This document shows, in pieces, positions 23,966-37,639 of a stretch of 64,000 nucleotides of DNA. The translations under genes were made by a program, and so were the position numbers. The stretch spans positions 956,408 to 1,020,407 of the forward strand of contig VWYX01000124.1 in NCBI GenBank assembly GCA_013396525.1. Reading direction: 5' to 3'. This DNA comes from Chaetorhynchus papuensis. Lineage: Eukaryota > Chordata > Aves > Passeriformes > Rhipiduridae. How positions within the stretch are numbered: the first letter of the stretch is position 1; the number at the start of each line of letters is the position of its first letter. The notes below the pieces were generated by a model. It was not told the DNA's origin, did no database searches, and saw nothing but the letters and a program-made list of their open reading frames with translations.

Positions 23966-26900
23966 CTGGTGGTAGAATTTCATCAGTTACTTTGCAAAAC
24001 TACCTTTTCTTGTTTGGTATTTGAAATTCTTTGTTTCCAGAAGCAACATCCTATGTATTGTGTATTTAGACATATTACGATGTAGCCAAATTTATCTGTG
24101 AGAGTGTTCTGTTACTGAAAAATGTGAGATTAAAGAGCAAAAAGCAATAGCTGTAGCCTTTATGGTGGAAGAAGCAAAGTGCAGGCCAGCAGACTTACTG
24201 CCTGACCTGAATTATAAAATAAGTTTTCTATTAGAAGTTATGTAAGGATATTGGCAGTATAACAGAATGATATAGAGCACTTTTTGCTGTCAATATATAG
24301 TGAAAAATTAAGGAATGTAAGTCATATTAGACCTTGTTAAGTTTTAATAGGTTAGTTCTCTATATTTGCATTTTTGTATTGGTGAATTCCCACAATATTA
24401 TTTGCATGTCTTCACTAAATTTATGTTCTAATAACTTTAATATTAAAATAATTTAAAATATATTTATTTCTTCAGTTTCTGTGTTGAATTGTCTCCAAAT
24501 ATCCTTTCAAGTGAATTTAAAGTAAGTACTATTTCTTTCCCATCCTTGTTTTCTGTAATCCTTTCTCTACTGAAAATACTGAGGTCTTTGGTCTTTACTG
24601 ACTCTTCTCTGCAAAGCTACTATGTATTGAATTTTTTGAAGACAGCTTACCAGGAAAACACAGAAGAAATAGATAGTAAGTTATAGAAACTGGAATCTGA
24701 ATTAACTAAAATATTAACCAGGAGCATTCAGTACACTACCATTTTTAAGATGGCACTATATCACACTGCAATACTATCTGTAGATAAGCTTTTGTTAAAC
24801 TTTTAAAGTAATTTGAGTAGGTAATTACTAGTGTGTAAGTAGTCTAAGGCAAGATTAATGGCACCTTGATTGGCTGTAGCAGTTACTAAAGTTCACATTT
24901 TATGACCTCCTTAAAAATATTAATTTAGAAGCTTATGAATTACTCTCTGGAGTCACCCTGAATTAACAAATACTGAGCTAGTTTTTAGTGTTTGAATCTT
25001 TCTGTGAAATAATTTCTGCCCACTGTTGAACCTTTTAGTGTTTTTCAAGAATTCATTTTCTAGATAAAGCAGTATTAACTCTTTGATGGCCAGCACTAAG
25101 TTATGAAAAATGTTCTCATAAATAGTCTTCTTCCATGCCAGCATCGGAGAGGACCCTGGCTGGTCACTCCTGCCCATCCTCTGTGCTTGACACAGCAAGT
25201 ATTTGAGTGATAATATAGTAATTGAGGAGCTGGGCTATGCTTTAAAAACGGGATAGTACAAATGAATTACCTTCCTGATCTATTTTACCAGATGACTGAA
25301 AAGATGTTACCGGTGGGGGATGCTGGGGCAGGAGTGAGGAGGTGAGATCAGTAGACCTCTTCATCCCATGATTCTGTTTCAAGCCATGCTACATTCACTG
25401 GAAAAACCCACACCACTGTGCTGTTCTTGGTTACGTATGTTTGGCTTCAGCTCTTGGTTTGTCTCTTCCCCCGATTTACAGGAGCCAGGACAAAACATTT
25501 AATAAAACCTTTAGCGAGCAGAATGTGGAAGCTGAAGTGCTTCCACAGAAGGTCAGAAGAGCAGTTGAGAACAGAAGCCTTGCACAGGACTCATCGCAAA
25601 CACAGGACATGCTGTGGTTCATCTGTGACCCACTAAATTGAAAGCTGCATGGCCCTGCATTTGAGCTGACTCTCTGGTTTGCATTTTTAATAGCCTTACA
25701 GCAGGGACTTTGCTGTAGGAGCTCTGACTTCTTTTGGCATATCCCTCAGTGGTTCTGGTGGGGGGAAGGCAGTCTCGGGTCAGTCAAGGATCACCTCCAA
25801 AAGAGGTGTGAGAAGCCATGAAAGATTTTTGTCAGACCTTTAGGATCTTCATTTAGCTTATTGTGAGTGTCATAGCTTTGTGTCAAAGGCTGTGTGACTC
25901 ATATGTTAGTGCCGTGCTAATGCAGCAGCAGCAGGGTTTCCTCCTTTACTCACCACTGTGCAGCAGAGCCACGGTGCTTGCACTTGCACTTCGTAGGAAA
26001 ACTCAGCTTTGCCAGATGGGTGAAGCAGCCCTGAGGCTAGGCTGGAGCAAGATGAGATAATTTTCTCTAATGGATCTGTGTAGACAAGCTAAGCCATTGG
26101 CAGGGAACAAAGGCAATTCTAACACCATTTAGGGACCTTAGTCAGAGAACCCGGGAGGTGGGAAGAAAACAGTAAGTGTAGGGATGTCTCATGCACTGTA
26201 GGACTTGAAATTATGTTAGATGGTAGAAAAGCTGGCTTTGTTTAATTTTGTTGGGTATTGGTGAAATAAACTACTAATATTAAAATTCTAGAAGGGAGGT
26301 ACTGAGGCAGCTGGAAGCTGAGGTTTCAAGTTCTCGGCCAAAAAATAGTTTAAGTGCACGTTTCCTTTCCTGCAATCTACTCTATCTCTGCCACACCTGT
26401 GGGTAGCCTAATTTGTTGTAGACAAGACATGCTGCAAAAGATTTGGGAAATACTGCTAAATCCAGAGAATAGGGCCAGGAAATACTGACTCTCTACCTAG
26501 TACTTTCATAGAGACTTCCATCTGGAACTTTAAAGTATCATCCAAGATACCTAGAAGTTTAGAGAAGCCTCACTTTTAGTGATTACTTCTGCATGGCTTA
26601 GTGATTGCAGAATTTAGTGTTCCTTGTTATGAGTCCCTGTGGAGTATGTTGTGTCAACAGTCAGCTTCTCTTGAAAGACTACTCTTCCAGTCCATGGGTG
26701 TTTTGTGTTTTGAAACCTGTTCATCCAAGTAAGGTAGGATAACATCAACAAGTCAAGTAATGGAACTCTCCTCATTTTTAAGCTGTTTAACCTGTTGCCT
26801 GAGTGAAGAAATTAGGAAGCAGTTACATGAGCAACTTAATGGGCAGATCATAAGGTGGGAAACTGCATGATGCTGAGTTATTGTCGTGATACAGGACAAG

Positions 26901-29900
26901 GGAATCCTCTCTGGTTATCATAGCTGCAGAATATGATGAAAGGTGCTCGTCTAAACTCTCATGGTTACATTAACAGGGGCTTGTGTCAATTAAAAAACAT
27001 TTAGAAGTGGACACTTCAGCAAAGTATTTCAGTACCCAACTCCCTTCAGATATGTCTCCAGCTGCACACAGAATCAATGGTCTTGTCATGACCTTCTTTC
27101 TCTGAACTGTTCTGAACCTTTAAAGTGTTAGGAGGCATCCCTAGCATTGTCTTACCTGAGAGAGGTTGTGTATGCTTCGATAAGTGCTTTCTAAAATTAG
27201 ATAATCAAAACCATTCAAAATTAAAATATTTATGTGAAAGAAAAGGTAGACTGTGATCTTGAGTCTTTATTGGAGTCCAAAAATCACAATGAAAAGTAAT
27301 TATCTGCTTTTATCTCCATGGATCAATATGCAAATCTCTAAAATATCCTCAAATACCATATATACTGTTATTTGCAAAAATACACATTGGCTTTTGAAGA
27401 ACTCAGCATTTTGTTTGTTTTCCTCCAAATGTCTGAACAAAGGATGAATAGTCTTCTCTAACCACTCTGCTTAGTATTGTGTAGTAGTTATGGGAACAAT
27501 GTGTTAGGAACCCTCTGCATGAATTTTGAATGGTATTTTAGATTGATGTGGGTATCCTAGGCCCTTCTGAATTTTTCTTCTAACCCAGCAACCAAATGAA
27601 AGGTGAAAAAAGCCCATGAATGTTCTTGAAACACCAACTTCTGCCTGTAGCAACTTGCCCGAAGATCTTGCAAGGTGGTAGACTGTGATGGCTTCCAAAT
27701 ACCTTCATGTCATGCAATAATGCTGTGGTTTAGTCTGCTGCCTATCCAGCACTACCACATTTCAGCATGTCTTCATAGCTTTTGCTTTTTGCTAGAGACA
27801 CAGGTTATTTCAGTGTCTCGTTCCCTGTCGGAATGTTGGTTCTCAGCCTCCTGGTCTACATAAATACTAGTAAATTAACCGTGGCTGGGACCTATCTCTG
27901 GAGCTGAGGCCAACAGGCATGGAGCAACTCTCACACACTGTTAGGCTTCAAAACAGGACAAGCATATTCACATTCTCTGATGGAAATAGTCTGTCTTGGG
28001 ATAGTTGATCTGGGTCTCTGAGGTGCTGTGGCCTAACAATGTAATCATTGTGGAACCCTCAATAGGGTTCCAGTGCCTATGATGTATGCTGGACCTGTTT
28101 GTTTCACTAATTCAGATGTGTCTGAGTTGCCAAGCTTTGTTCAACAGCAGGTAATATGATTTGTTTCCACTGGCAGATGAAGGGGTCTTAAGGAAAATCT
28201 GTTCTTTTCCAAAGCAGTGACAGTTGTCAACAGTGTTCTACATGGAATCCATCCTCTCTAGAGATTAATGTCACTAACTGAAAGAGGGAATGGTGCTAAC
28301 AAAATAAAAATCCTAGTACTTTAGCTAATGGACAAATAAATGGCAATTAACAATTAAAATTTTGTAGACCATAGTAACTATTGGATTAAATGAGAAGTGT
28401 AAAATACATGGCAGTCTTGTGAGATACAGAGTTAGAAGAAACCTTATTAAAGAAAATGAGTAGCAATCTTCAAGTTGAAATTCATGTAGGTGTTTTTATT
28501 CAAAGTTTCCTGTCATTAGTAAGGTTTGGAGGTCTCTTGGACTATCCCTGACTATTATCAACAGTCTTGAAAATTAACCTAGCCATAATGCTGTGGTTTA
28601 GTCGAAGGGACAAGCTGCGATAATTTTCTGGCATGCCTTCCCCTGAAAATTTCAGTTTCCTATAAACTGACGAAGGTGGAGCTCTACACAGATAATTCAT
28701 CCTTTAGCCCTTCATGTGTAAGTATGCTTTTAACACAGTGCATCACCTTAAGTATTATACCTTCTGCAGTAGGATAGAATTCTCTGACCCAATAATTCCT
28801 GCTGCCAAATTACCTGCAAGTACATGGTGAAAATATTTTCTGTGTCTATGCATGTATTTCATCAGCCATCCTCCCATCTGTCAAAGTAGATTGAATTATT
28901 TAATTGCCTAATCAGCTTTCCAAGTCTCCCCTGCGCACACAAAAACATCACCATGAGTTGTAGAGTTACATGGTGGTGTATAAGAAATTATTAGAGATAC
29001 CTATTAGAGTTTTCCCAAGTTCCTTATTGTGGTAGACAACAAGCATGTTGGATTTAGCTAGATTACAAGCATGGTTATTTACTAGGAGAAGCTGATGTTT
29101 TTCTCCCCTCTATTTTTACATTTGAGCTTAAAATACAATTTATATTCTGGGCATCATCTTGTGGAAGTTCTAAATCACTTCATGAGGCTTTCAGCCTAGG
29201 TTATGTCATTTATCCATCAGCACTCAGTCCATTTAATCCAGACCTCTCAGCTGTACAGACCTAGCTCCTGTTGTGAGTGATCGGCCTGCTTGAGTGCTCC
29301 CAGCTTCTCCTGTCACATCACATTTGCATAAAAGAGGACGGATAACCAAATTTGAGCACACAAATGAAAATGCTAAGCGCTGAACCTGTCACAGTTGTTG
29401 TTCAACTAATTGTGAAAAATTTGATTTGCTGGCTTTTCACTGTTTATCATGTGGACCCCCTTCTCAAATTTGCCTTGGCTTCTGCTTCTGTACATGTAGC
29501 TTTTAAACTCTCTACACAAGCAGCCCACCCTGGGGATTACTTACCTCTCCTACCAGCTTTTAATGTTGGCTCATCTACTTGACTAAATTAGGCCACCATG
29601 GCAAACAAACACATAATTAAAAACCTGGGAAAGACAACTGCAGTTGCACTTCTTAAATTGATTTTGCAGTCTATTACTGGTATATGCCTTTGCATTTTGC
29701 CATTTGTATCTTGTCCTCCTGTAAACCCTGAAAATGTCTTTGCATTTGATTGTATATAGGAGGGAGATGTATTATTTCAAAATGAAAACTAATATTTTCT
29801 TCTGAAATGGAAATAGTAAATAAAACCACACTCTTATTTCTGGGTACTTCATGGCATCTTATTACAGACGTGCTGTATTCATTTGAAATTAGACCCAGTT

Positions 29901-32900
29901 TTGAACTGGCATTGAAAGATTATGGATGGAGTGTTGTTCAAATTATTGTGATTTTTCAAAATTCTGGGATTTGACTTTGCTTTTCCAATGTGCCTACAAC
30001 TGCTGTTGTATTTCTAATTCAGAGCACTTTCTCTTTACTTAGCTGTAAACACTTCTTATGATTAATACCAAGAAATCACCAATTAAAACAGTTGAATATC
30101 GTGTTGCTTTATTGTGAGGGGAGAGGAGGTTCAGCCAAACAAGTGTCTATAAAAATATAGAATAATCTACAAATCTAAATCATCCATCCCTTTGGTATTG
30201 CCATTGGTTGGTTATACTCTGAATGCCCCTAGCTGTCATCATTTAAGATGGTGGATGAGAACATGGGCATAGTGGGTATAAATCTATCAAGACTACTGAA
30301 TGCTTCTAAAAAACAACCTGATAAGAAAAACTGTTATTTAGATGTATAGCAAAAATCTTTATTTTTCTAGAAGTTCTAAAATATCAAAATAATTGTTTTC
30401 AAATGAAAAAATTATTCATCGGAAGCTATGGCTGAAATATTGTTGGAAAAAAAATTGAAATTATTTTTTTAAAAATCCTTATTAATTTCATTTTATTATG
30501 TCAGTGAAGAGGTAGAAGCCCCTAAAGTGACTTTCATGTCAAGTGAAGTTCACTGAAAACAGCTGTAGTAGTAGGACATAATCTATCTCTTTTGTAAACT
30601 GATCAAGATGTATCTTAAAACTGTAGGATACTTCCAACTGTTTCTCTGGTAAGTTTGTAAAAAAAAAAAAACAAAACAAAAGCCAACCAAACAAAACCTC
30701 CCCGTATTTTCTTTTCATTTATATAATTTGTAGCCTAAACTGACTTAAATCCAGGTTATCTGTGGTTAGCTGTCCTTTGTTTTAAATGGCTTTTCTCCCT
30801 TCATGACATTTACTTCCTTGATACGTTCATCAGCAGCTGTCACATCACAGCCTTCATTTCACAAGGCTGAATGGGCTGAATTCTTAAAGGCCTTTGACAA
30901 AGCCTGGTGTATTTAACTGCAGCAATATCAGATTGTAACATTCACAAATCAGTATGTTGGAGAACACTGTCCTTCTCCATTGAATTTTACTCTTTTCCTC
31001 ATTTTTGACAGAGTTCTGCTGTCATTAAAAATGCACCTGGAGAAATAACTTGTGCTGTACTCTGTGCTCCTACATTTGGCTTGTGATCACTAGAATACTA
31101 TCAGTACAGTTTCCTTTTTCTCATCCTTCCTTCACATCATACTACATTATCTCCTTCCTCATTAACAGCTTTTCAAAGTTGACCTCCTTTCCTGTTTCTT
31201 TCTCAAGACTGCCAATGAGTTACACTAAATACATAAATCATATTTGCAAAATAAAGTGTTTGGAAAATAGGGATACAGATATTTGGAAGAGACTATTCAT
31301 TAGCATAGCAAGCCCACAGCATCAAACTGAGAAGCAGCAAAAATTCAAGAAATTAATTTAAGTTAATTAACAGAAAACTTCATTCTGTACTTGTAAAACT
31401 GCAACTATGCTGCCAACAGGTTTGATTCTGAAAATCAATGAAGTAGCAGCTCCTGGTCCAGAAAAAAAAGATTGCTTGCAAATTTCCAGAATGTTGTTAC
31501 ATCTTTTAGGTTATTCTGAGTAACCTTCAACAAGATGGTCCAGAGTGAATCTAATATTCCCTCCCAGCTTCTCTCATTTACAAAATACATCCCAGTAGCT
31601 GAAATATCCTGAGATATCTTTGTGACCAAAGAGGCAGAAGAAGATTTATCTACTCAAGAAAACATATAGTGTTTTCAAAATCCATTTTCTTCAGATAAAG
31701 AAAAGAATAAAATTATGTTACCCTGTTCTTTAACAGCAGGGCTCATGTTTTTTGCTAAACTGTTATCTCATTATACCATTCAATGATTTGATCTGAAAAT
31801 CCCACAGATATGTTAAAACTGGTAGAACTGAATTAAGTGTTTGGGCTTGCATGCCATATCAGTCTTAGAAAAAATTATGCTTATGGATAAGATTCTCTTC
31901 TCAGATTTTAACCAGAAAACAATACAAAATAATGACTTTCTTTGTTTCTGACTTAACTTACTGAAGCATGGAAATTTTATTGTTAAATCCTGGAATATTT
32001 GCATTTGTTAAAAAATCCTCATCCCTTATTTTACCTCCTTTGCTTTTCTCTGAACTTAGTTATGTATAGTGTTATATTTATTCTGAAGTAGTGTGAGAAA
32101 CTGAGAATGGAAGGGAGCAAATTAAGCAGCCAGAAGACAAAATATCAGCTCTCAGGGTGAGTTTTGCAGTCAAAATACCTGTGACAGTAGGGCTTAAAGG
32201 CAGTTTCTGAAAAGGGAAGTTAGGTTCTGAACTTTCTTCATTAAGTTAATCTGTCTCCTAAGTAAATGGGAATATGCAGGTCTCCAGGCTTGGTCCTTGA
32301 TGTAAATGTCTGATTTATAATTTCAGAAACTACTTTGCAGAATTTCTTTGAGTTCTATATCCTTCAATATCCTTATCCATAAAATGTTTTGCTAGGCAAG
32401 AGAGAGAAACATGAAAGAGTGAGAGCAATAAATGTGTTTAAAATTTTGAACAAGCACTAGTGAAAAATGTTTTGCCATATTCCCTCAGCTGTAATAAAAT
32501 GTACACTTTTCATTTATCCTTCTACTAGATATCTATTGATGTTTGATTAAAAACAGTCTCCCTGCTTTTGTAAGTACCTTCATGTAATTCATGGGGATTT
32601 TCTCATTTTCCCAGATCTGCTTGGGTAAATAAAGTTTTCTCCTTGGCTCAGTCTCTTAGGTTGGATGTTAGAACAAACAAACTTCCATTAACTTGCTTTT
32701 TGTTTTGCTTTGGATTGCAAGTATCTTCATCAGCATGTAAGAGAGACAACTGCTCCATCTTTCCGTATATATTTTATTATACAAGGATGACCTCCTTCCC
32801 ACGAGCTTGGCTCTTGACTATAGCTAAATGCAAAAGAACAAGGACACACAGACGTGATTAGCAGATTACACATACAGATCTCTGTGGTCTGGCGTACATA

Positions 32901-33084
32901 TGAGGAAAGTCATATGTTAAATTGCCTGTTCTTTTTATATAAAAAAGTAAACTTATTTACCCTATGGGTAAAATGTGTGTTGACCTACTGCATTACAGTA
33001 GAAGCATGAGCAAGGTTACTTTTTCCCCCTTTCTGCTAAATAATAAGGCAACTCATGCTGTGGGTGCACTTAAACTAGACCTAT
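23966..33084. other. Intergenic, no gene seen
   Basis: 9 kb without a supported gene. The stretch at about 25100-28650 is less AT-rich and may hold decayed mobile-element sequence that I cannot classify; a 19-base word recurs at 27717-27735 and 28585-28603. There is a CAG run at about 25921-25932 and an A-rich run at 30659-30690. Open frames are all short and lack domains. Confidence 0.55.
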
Positions 33085-33175
33085 AACTCTTGGAAATTCA
33101 TAGATCGTAAGGCCAAATGGGACCATTATGATCATCTTGCCTGACCTCCTCTATAGCACAAGCCATAGGGTTTCG
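33085..33175 (+). repeat. Ancient CR1-like/LINE remnant
   Basis: AAGGCCAAATGGGACCATTA followed by TGATCATCTTGCCTGACCTCC and an ACA-AGCCATAGGG ending resembles a sauropsid interspersed repeat (GGGACCATTGTGATCATCTA, CTGACCTCCTGTATAACAC). I recall this pattern from reptile and bird genomes but cannot name the subfamily with certainty. Confidence 0.45.
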
Positions 33176-34879
33176 ACAACATAACAGTATTTGTAATTTC
33201 ATATCCATTAGAGTGCTATTTATAGGATATATATTGTATTGAAATGGCAGAATATTCATTGCTCTGAAATTCTGCTGGATAATTTTACTACTGTAGTGTT
33301 ATCTACAGGGTTCTCTGTTGGTATGTATTAATAACGAAAAAAAATCATGCAAAATTTCAAGCAATTTGCTAAAAATGTGACTTCGTCCAATAAGCAAATT
33401 GCTTGTGACAACAGCTGCAAAACCATCTATTTAATGTAAAAACACAGTTGATATAAAAGAATCCAAATAATTTATTAATTGCCGAGTACTGTAAAATCTG
33501 ACGTCTAATTATGAAAATAAAAATGGAGACCAACTGGTCCATTGCACCAACTGGAGTATTTTAGCAAAAATTGAGAAAACTAAACCTAAATCTGTATATT
33601 TCCACAACCCTTCTCTTGTCCTGTGTTGAAGATCTTTTTTCTTTGGACTGATATCAAGAACTGTGACGCATAATTTTCATTTTCATGGAAACTCTTCTAT
33701 AAAATGTCTGTTACAAATGAAATCTGATTTTAAATGGTGAGTAGGGCAGAAGTAAGCACTGGACTGTTATACATGTAAAGCAAACTGAATTTTATTCCCT
33801 GCCTTTCTTTGTAAAACTAACACTTATTAACTCTCATTTCCTATCTATCTGAAAAATGAGAAAATGTTCTCTGCCTTTTCTATAGGAGTCACTAATAAAA
33901 TGTACGGTGAGCAGTCCTAGAGGTCCTCATCAAACCAAGCCAGCTTCATTGCTCAAATCCTTGACACAAACAATAGGCCTTATTTTTAAAGACAAGAATC
34001 CAGATTTCACCCATACTTGTATTTGCTGCTGGGAAGGAGGCAATGAAAGAGCAATTAGCTTTTCTACTGGTGATTGGTTAAAATTATTTAACCAATCTTC
34101 TAGCAAAGTAGTAAAGGTTCTCGAAGTAATTACAGCATTTTGTTAAATGCTAAGAATGATGAGATAAAACAGCTTGAATGCTTATGGTCAAAGGTGTTTA
34201 TCTTTGCGTATTAAAGGATTTTAAACATTATCTTCTAGAAAAGCCTATGCCATTCAGATCAGTTCCTTCTTCTCCCAGTCTTCTCTAAAATTATAAAAAT
34301 TTTAAGACATACAAACGAGTATGCCTTAGAAAACCAGATAGATCACTAAATTTGTCACTTAACATAAACCTCCAGAAATTCAGTAAAATAATCAGTAAAA
34401 TATTAGTAAAATAACCAGGTTTTATAAAATCTGAAATGCTTTGTTCAGAGAGTCCCCTTGCTATTCAGGGGCTTTGAAAAACTTGTGACAAGTGCAGAAA
34501 GGCTGTGTCTCAAGGTTTGCATTTTGATCTGTTCACTAGTAAATTCTCCAAAAGCATAGATAATGACAACATTTAGCTAACAAAGGTTAGTTTAAAAGCA
34601 ATTTTAAAAGATATTTCAATGGAGGGAAAGAGAGAAGGGATGAAGAGACCAATTAACCAATTTTTCTTGGCCTTTCTCTCACACGCAGACACATTCTGTA
34701 CAAACCCCTGTTTTGATGTATTATTTTAATTAACCCCAGTCTTTTGATTTCTACAAAAAAGAAGGTTAGCAAATGTAACAATGCTCGAGAGTTTCTTTAT
34801 CGTAAAAGACACATAATTTCAAGCATTTAATAAGGTAGATTTATTCTGGGTAGTTTAGTTTGCACATTCACTCAAACAG
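33176..34879. other. Intergenic, no gene seen
   Basis: AT-rich sequence. The 79-codon open frame at 33907-34146 has no recognisable domain or initiation context, so I do not call it. Confidence 0.55.
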
Positions 34880-35420
34880 CCCTCCCCAAAGACAACATTA
34901 AAAATGTGATTAGTTAGCTGCCATCAATAACACAAAATAGGAAAACACTCTCTGAAGGGACAGCTTTGTGGAGGGCACTGCACAGTGTGTAGTAAAAATA
35001 TATGGCCTAATAAGTTTACATTTGCAGGCTCATTTGTTAAAACTCTTGAATTTCTAATTTGTGTCGGAAAGATAAATGGATGGGGCCTCAGTAAAGTGTG
35101 AGATTAATACTGATGGATGGGGATTCAGATTTTTGCTAGCCTCTTACTTCTGTACAACCCAGTAGGCAGTTTATAGGGAAAACCAAATGTAAATAAAAAA
35201 AGAGGACATTATTTACCTTGGTCAAGGCCAATTACCAGTTATATTGTTCTTTTCAACTTTATTGTTTGGATGTAAATTATCCTTATCTAATTATTGTTTA
35301 ATGCATTTTGGTAATCAAGCCCTTACAAAGTGTAATTAGATGCTAAAAAGGACAGGCACCCCATGGTTACTTTGAAACACTGCAAATAGACAAATGGTAG
35401 AAATGGAGTCCTCTGGGACC
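34880..35420. promoter_or_regulatory. Candidate conserved non-coding element, homeodomain-motif rich
   Basis: A repeat-free AT-rich block with several homeodomain-type cores: CCAATTACC near 35228, CTAATTATTG near 35287, TTTAATGCATTTTGG near 35297 and GTAATTAGA near 35332. The clustering and absence of repeats suggest a developmental enhancer, but conservation cannot be judged from one sequence. Treat it as a hypothesis. Confidence 0.25.
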
Positions 35421-35602
35421 TTTCAGGGTGTAAGGTGGAAGAATAATAATAAAACATATTATATAATAAAAAATTGCTTTATACCTGATTCAAAACGCTC
35501 ACATAAAATTAAAATGAACTGAGGTTAATACGAATAATAAAATAGGTGGGATCTGCGTATGCTGTACAGAGCTGATTTCAACAGCTTTCCCTCCACATGC
35601 AG

Positions 35603-35734
35603 TGCCACCACCGTGCTGCGAAGAGGCGGACGCCAGAAGCGACAGAGGAGTTTCTTACCTGTCTGGCAGAAGATACCTCTGAACTTGGATGATCTTTACC
35701 AACACAGAGAAAGAAGTTCTTCTATTCTAACAAA
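35603..35734 (+). ncRNA. Exon-like segment, possible lncRNA or unknown-gene exon
   Basis: A 132-base segment that looks GC-richer than its flanks. It is preceded by a pyrimidine-containing acceptor (CTTTCCCTCCACATGCAG) and followed by AAA|GTAAGT, a near-consensus donor. One plus frame is open throughout (phase 2 to phase 2), reading a basic stretch (LRRGGRQKRQRS) and then WQKIPLNLDDLYQ. I do not recognise the peptide. The antisense strand also has a good donor (GACAG|GTAAGA). It could be a lncRNA exon or a chance match. Confidence 0.25.
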
Positions 35735-37639
35735 GTAAGTTGCCAGATGCCTTTTCAAACTAAAATACATAGATGTGGCAGAAGGGCTTGAATTAGTAAA
35801 GGGATAAATAAAAAGGAACACTTCAACATGAACAAAACAAAGGTCACTGCTGCTATGCTTCTGTAGTATCTTTAGAGCACAGTTAATCCAGAAGTAACAT
35901 GTGTCAAAATGTCAGTACAGGTTCATAGAGGTTGCCAAATCTGAGGTCCCACAAAGAGACACAGCTTCAGGTGCCCAGCTCTGAGCAGTGATGAGACTGG
36001 AGCTGTATTCCCAGTAGACAGACGCACAGACACGTGTGTACAATACAAACATATGTGTCCTACCGCACAGATCAACGCATGCCAACATACATGGGCACAA
36101 ATGGCACTCATGGCTTCATCCTGTTCTCTCTGGCTGATCAAGATGAAGGCTTGTTGTGGGAAAAATACAGATATAAATGTAATGTGGATCTCTCCAGCAG
36201 CTGGGCTTGGACACACGGTCTGTCCAGTAAATTGCCCCTGGATCCTCTTGTCTCCAGGTGTCTCACATACACCTCCACACCTGTCTCTCAGCCAGCCCAC
36301 AAGATCTGGCCAGCAGTTGGATAGGACTCCCATGGTGCTTCCAGGAGCCAACTCTTTGTCAAGTGAATGTCTGTATTCATGCTTCACTCTTGCACGCAGG
36401 CATTTTCAGCTCCTGAGCCTGCAGCTTTGGAGCAACCTGCCTCACTGCCTGTTTTGCATTGAGAACATACGAGGGCAGGATGGTTCTTCTTCCTGCAACT
36501 CTTTCCTAAGTGCCGTGCTTTAATTCAACCACAAAGTACTATACATGATGCAGAAACTACTGACTGAAGTTCTACAGCTGGTGTTAATATAGAGGTCAGA
36601 ATAGATATGCTCATGCCACTTCTTCCTATCTTTGCAAACTCCAAATTTGTTGAAATGGATACTTACGTCTCATACTCAATAACTGAAGAAAACTGATGGC
36701 TGTTACTACTGTAAAGTTTGTCTCTAGTTTCTGTGTTACTCATGTATTGATATGAGTGCATGTTTAAATGCATGTTTATTTGAAAAGGTCACACAATAAT
36801 CATAGCACTAATGCCAGAACAGCCCTTTTGCTGTGAATGAAGATATTGCCTTATTTGTAACTGGCTGCAGCTCTACATTCTGGCTAGATAAAGAATCCAT
36901 TTGTATTACAGAAACTCACGGCCTGAAATCTGAATTTCATCACTGGAAGCAATTACAGTATCAGTGCAGTCTCTGCATGTAATCCCTCATTTAGTAATTT
37001 AATTAAAAACAGGTTTTACCATGAGCACCAGAACTAATGAAGCTTAGTTTCCAATAGAACTGTGTCACATGGTTGATTGACTTTTAGCTGAACTATGAGG
37101 AAACTTCTGTGTGAGTCCCTCGTCTATTTCCCTAATTCAGGAAAATTTCCTTTTTCTAGCTCAACATTACACATTTTGTGTGTCTATTGCTCCTGACATA
37201 GTTCAGCATAGCAGGAAGGAAGCAGGTTTGGCTGGGGCAGCTATAGCAAGAAAAGGATTCTCAGAACTGGGCACCCAGAACCCAAACAACATCATACTGC
37301 TTCGAGTATACCAAGCTTGCTTCCTTCTTGCAACTCTGAACCATGAGTTGTGTAGAGCATAAGAAAGAAATGGGCAAGAAGACCAGTAACAACCAGAGTT
37401 GTACAAGAAATTCCATTTAAAAGCAACAGTTTCTACAGAGCCCGTACTCTGGGCTGCATATTCCCAGAGTTCATTAGTTTCCAGGCACCTGTGTACACAG
37501 AACTGGTGAACATGGATGCCTTATTTGTCCTCTGGCTACAGAAGCTCAGCTCTTTTGGGGAACTCAAACATGGCTCTAGGAAACTCGGTTTAGGCTCTTG
37601 CTTTAACAATGTATTACCATGCAAGGCTTCAGGGTTGTA
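35735..37639. other. Intergenic, no gene supported
   Basis: Contains the longest open frames in the intergenic part, 36053-36523 (+, 156 codons) and 35923-36387 (-, 154 codons). They overlap each other, have no domain and are explained by a stop-poor GC-richer patch, possibly an old repeat. Confidence 0.55.

Noticed and set aside
23747..24085. Hydrophobic 112-codon frame resembling a membrane protein
   Set aside because: The Phe/Leu/Val richness comes from the T/G-rich low-complexity tract.
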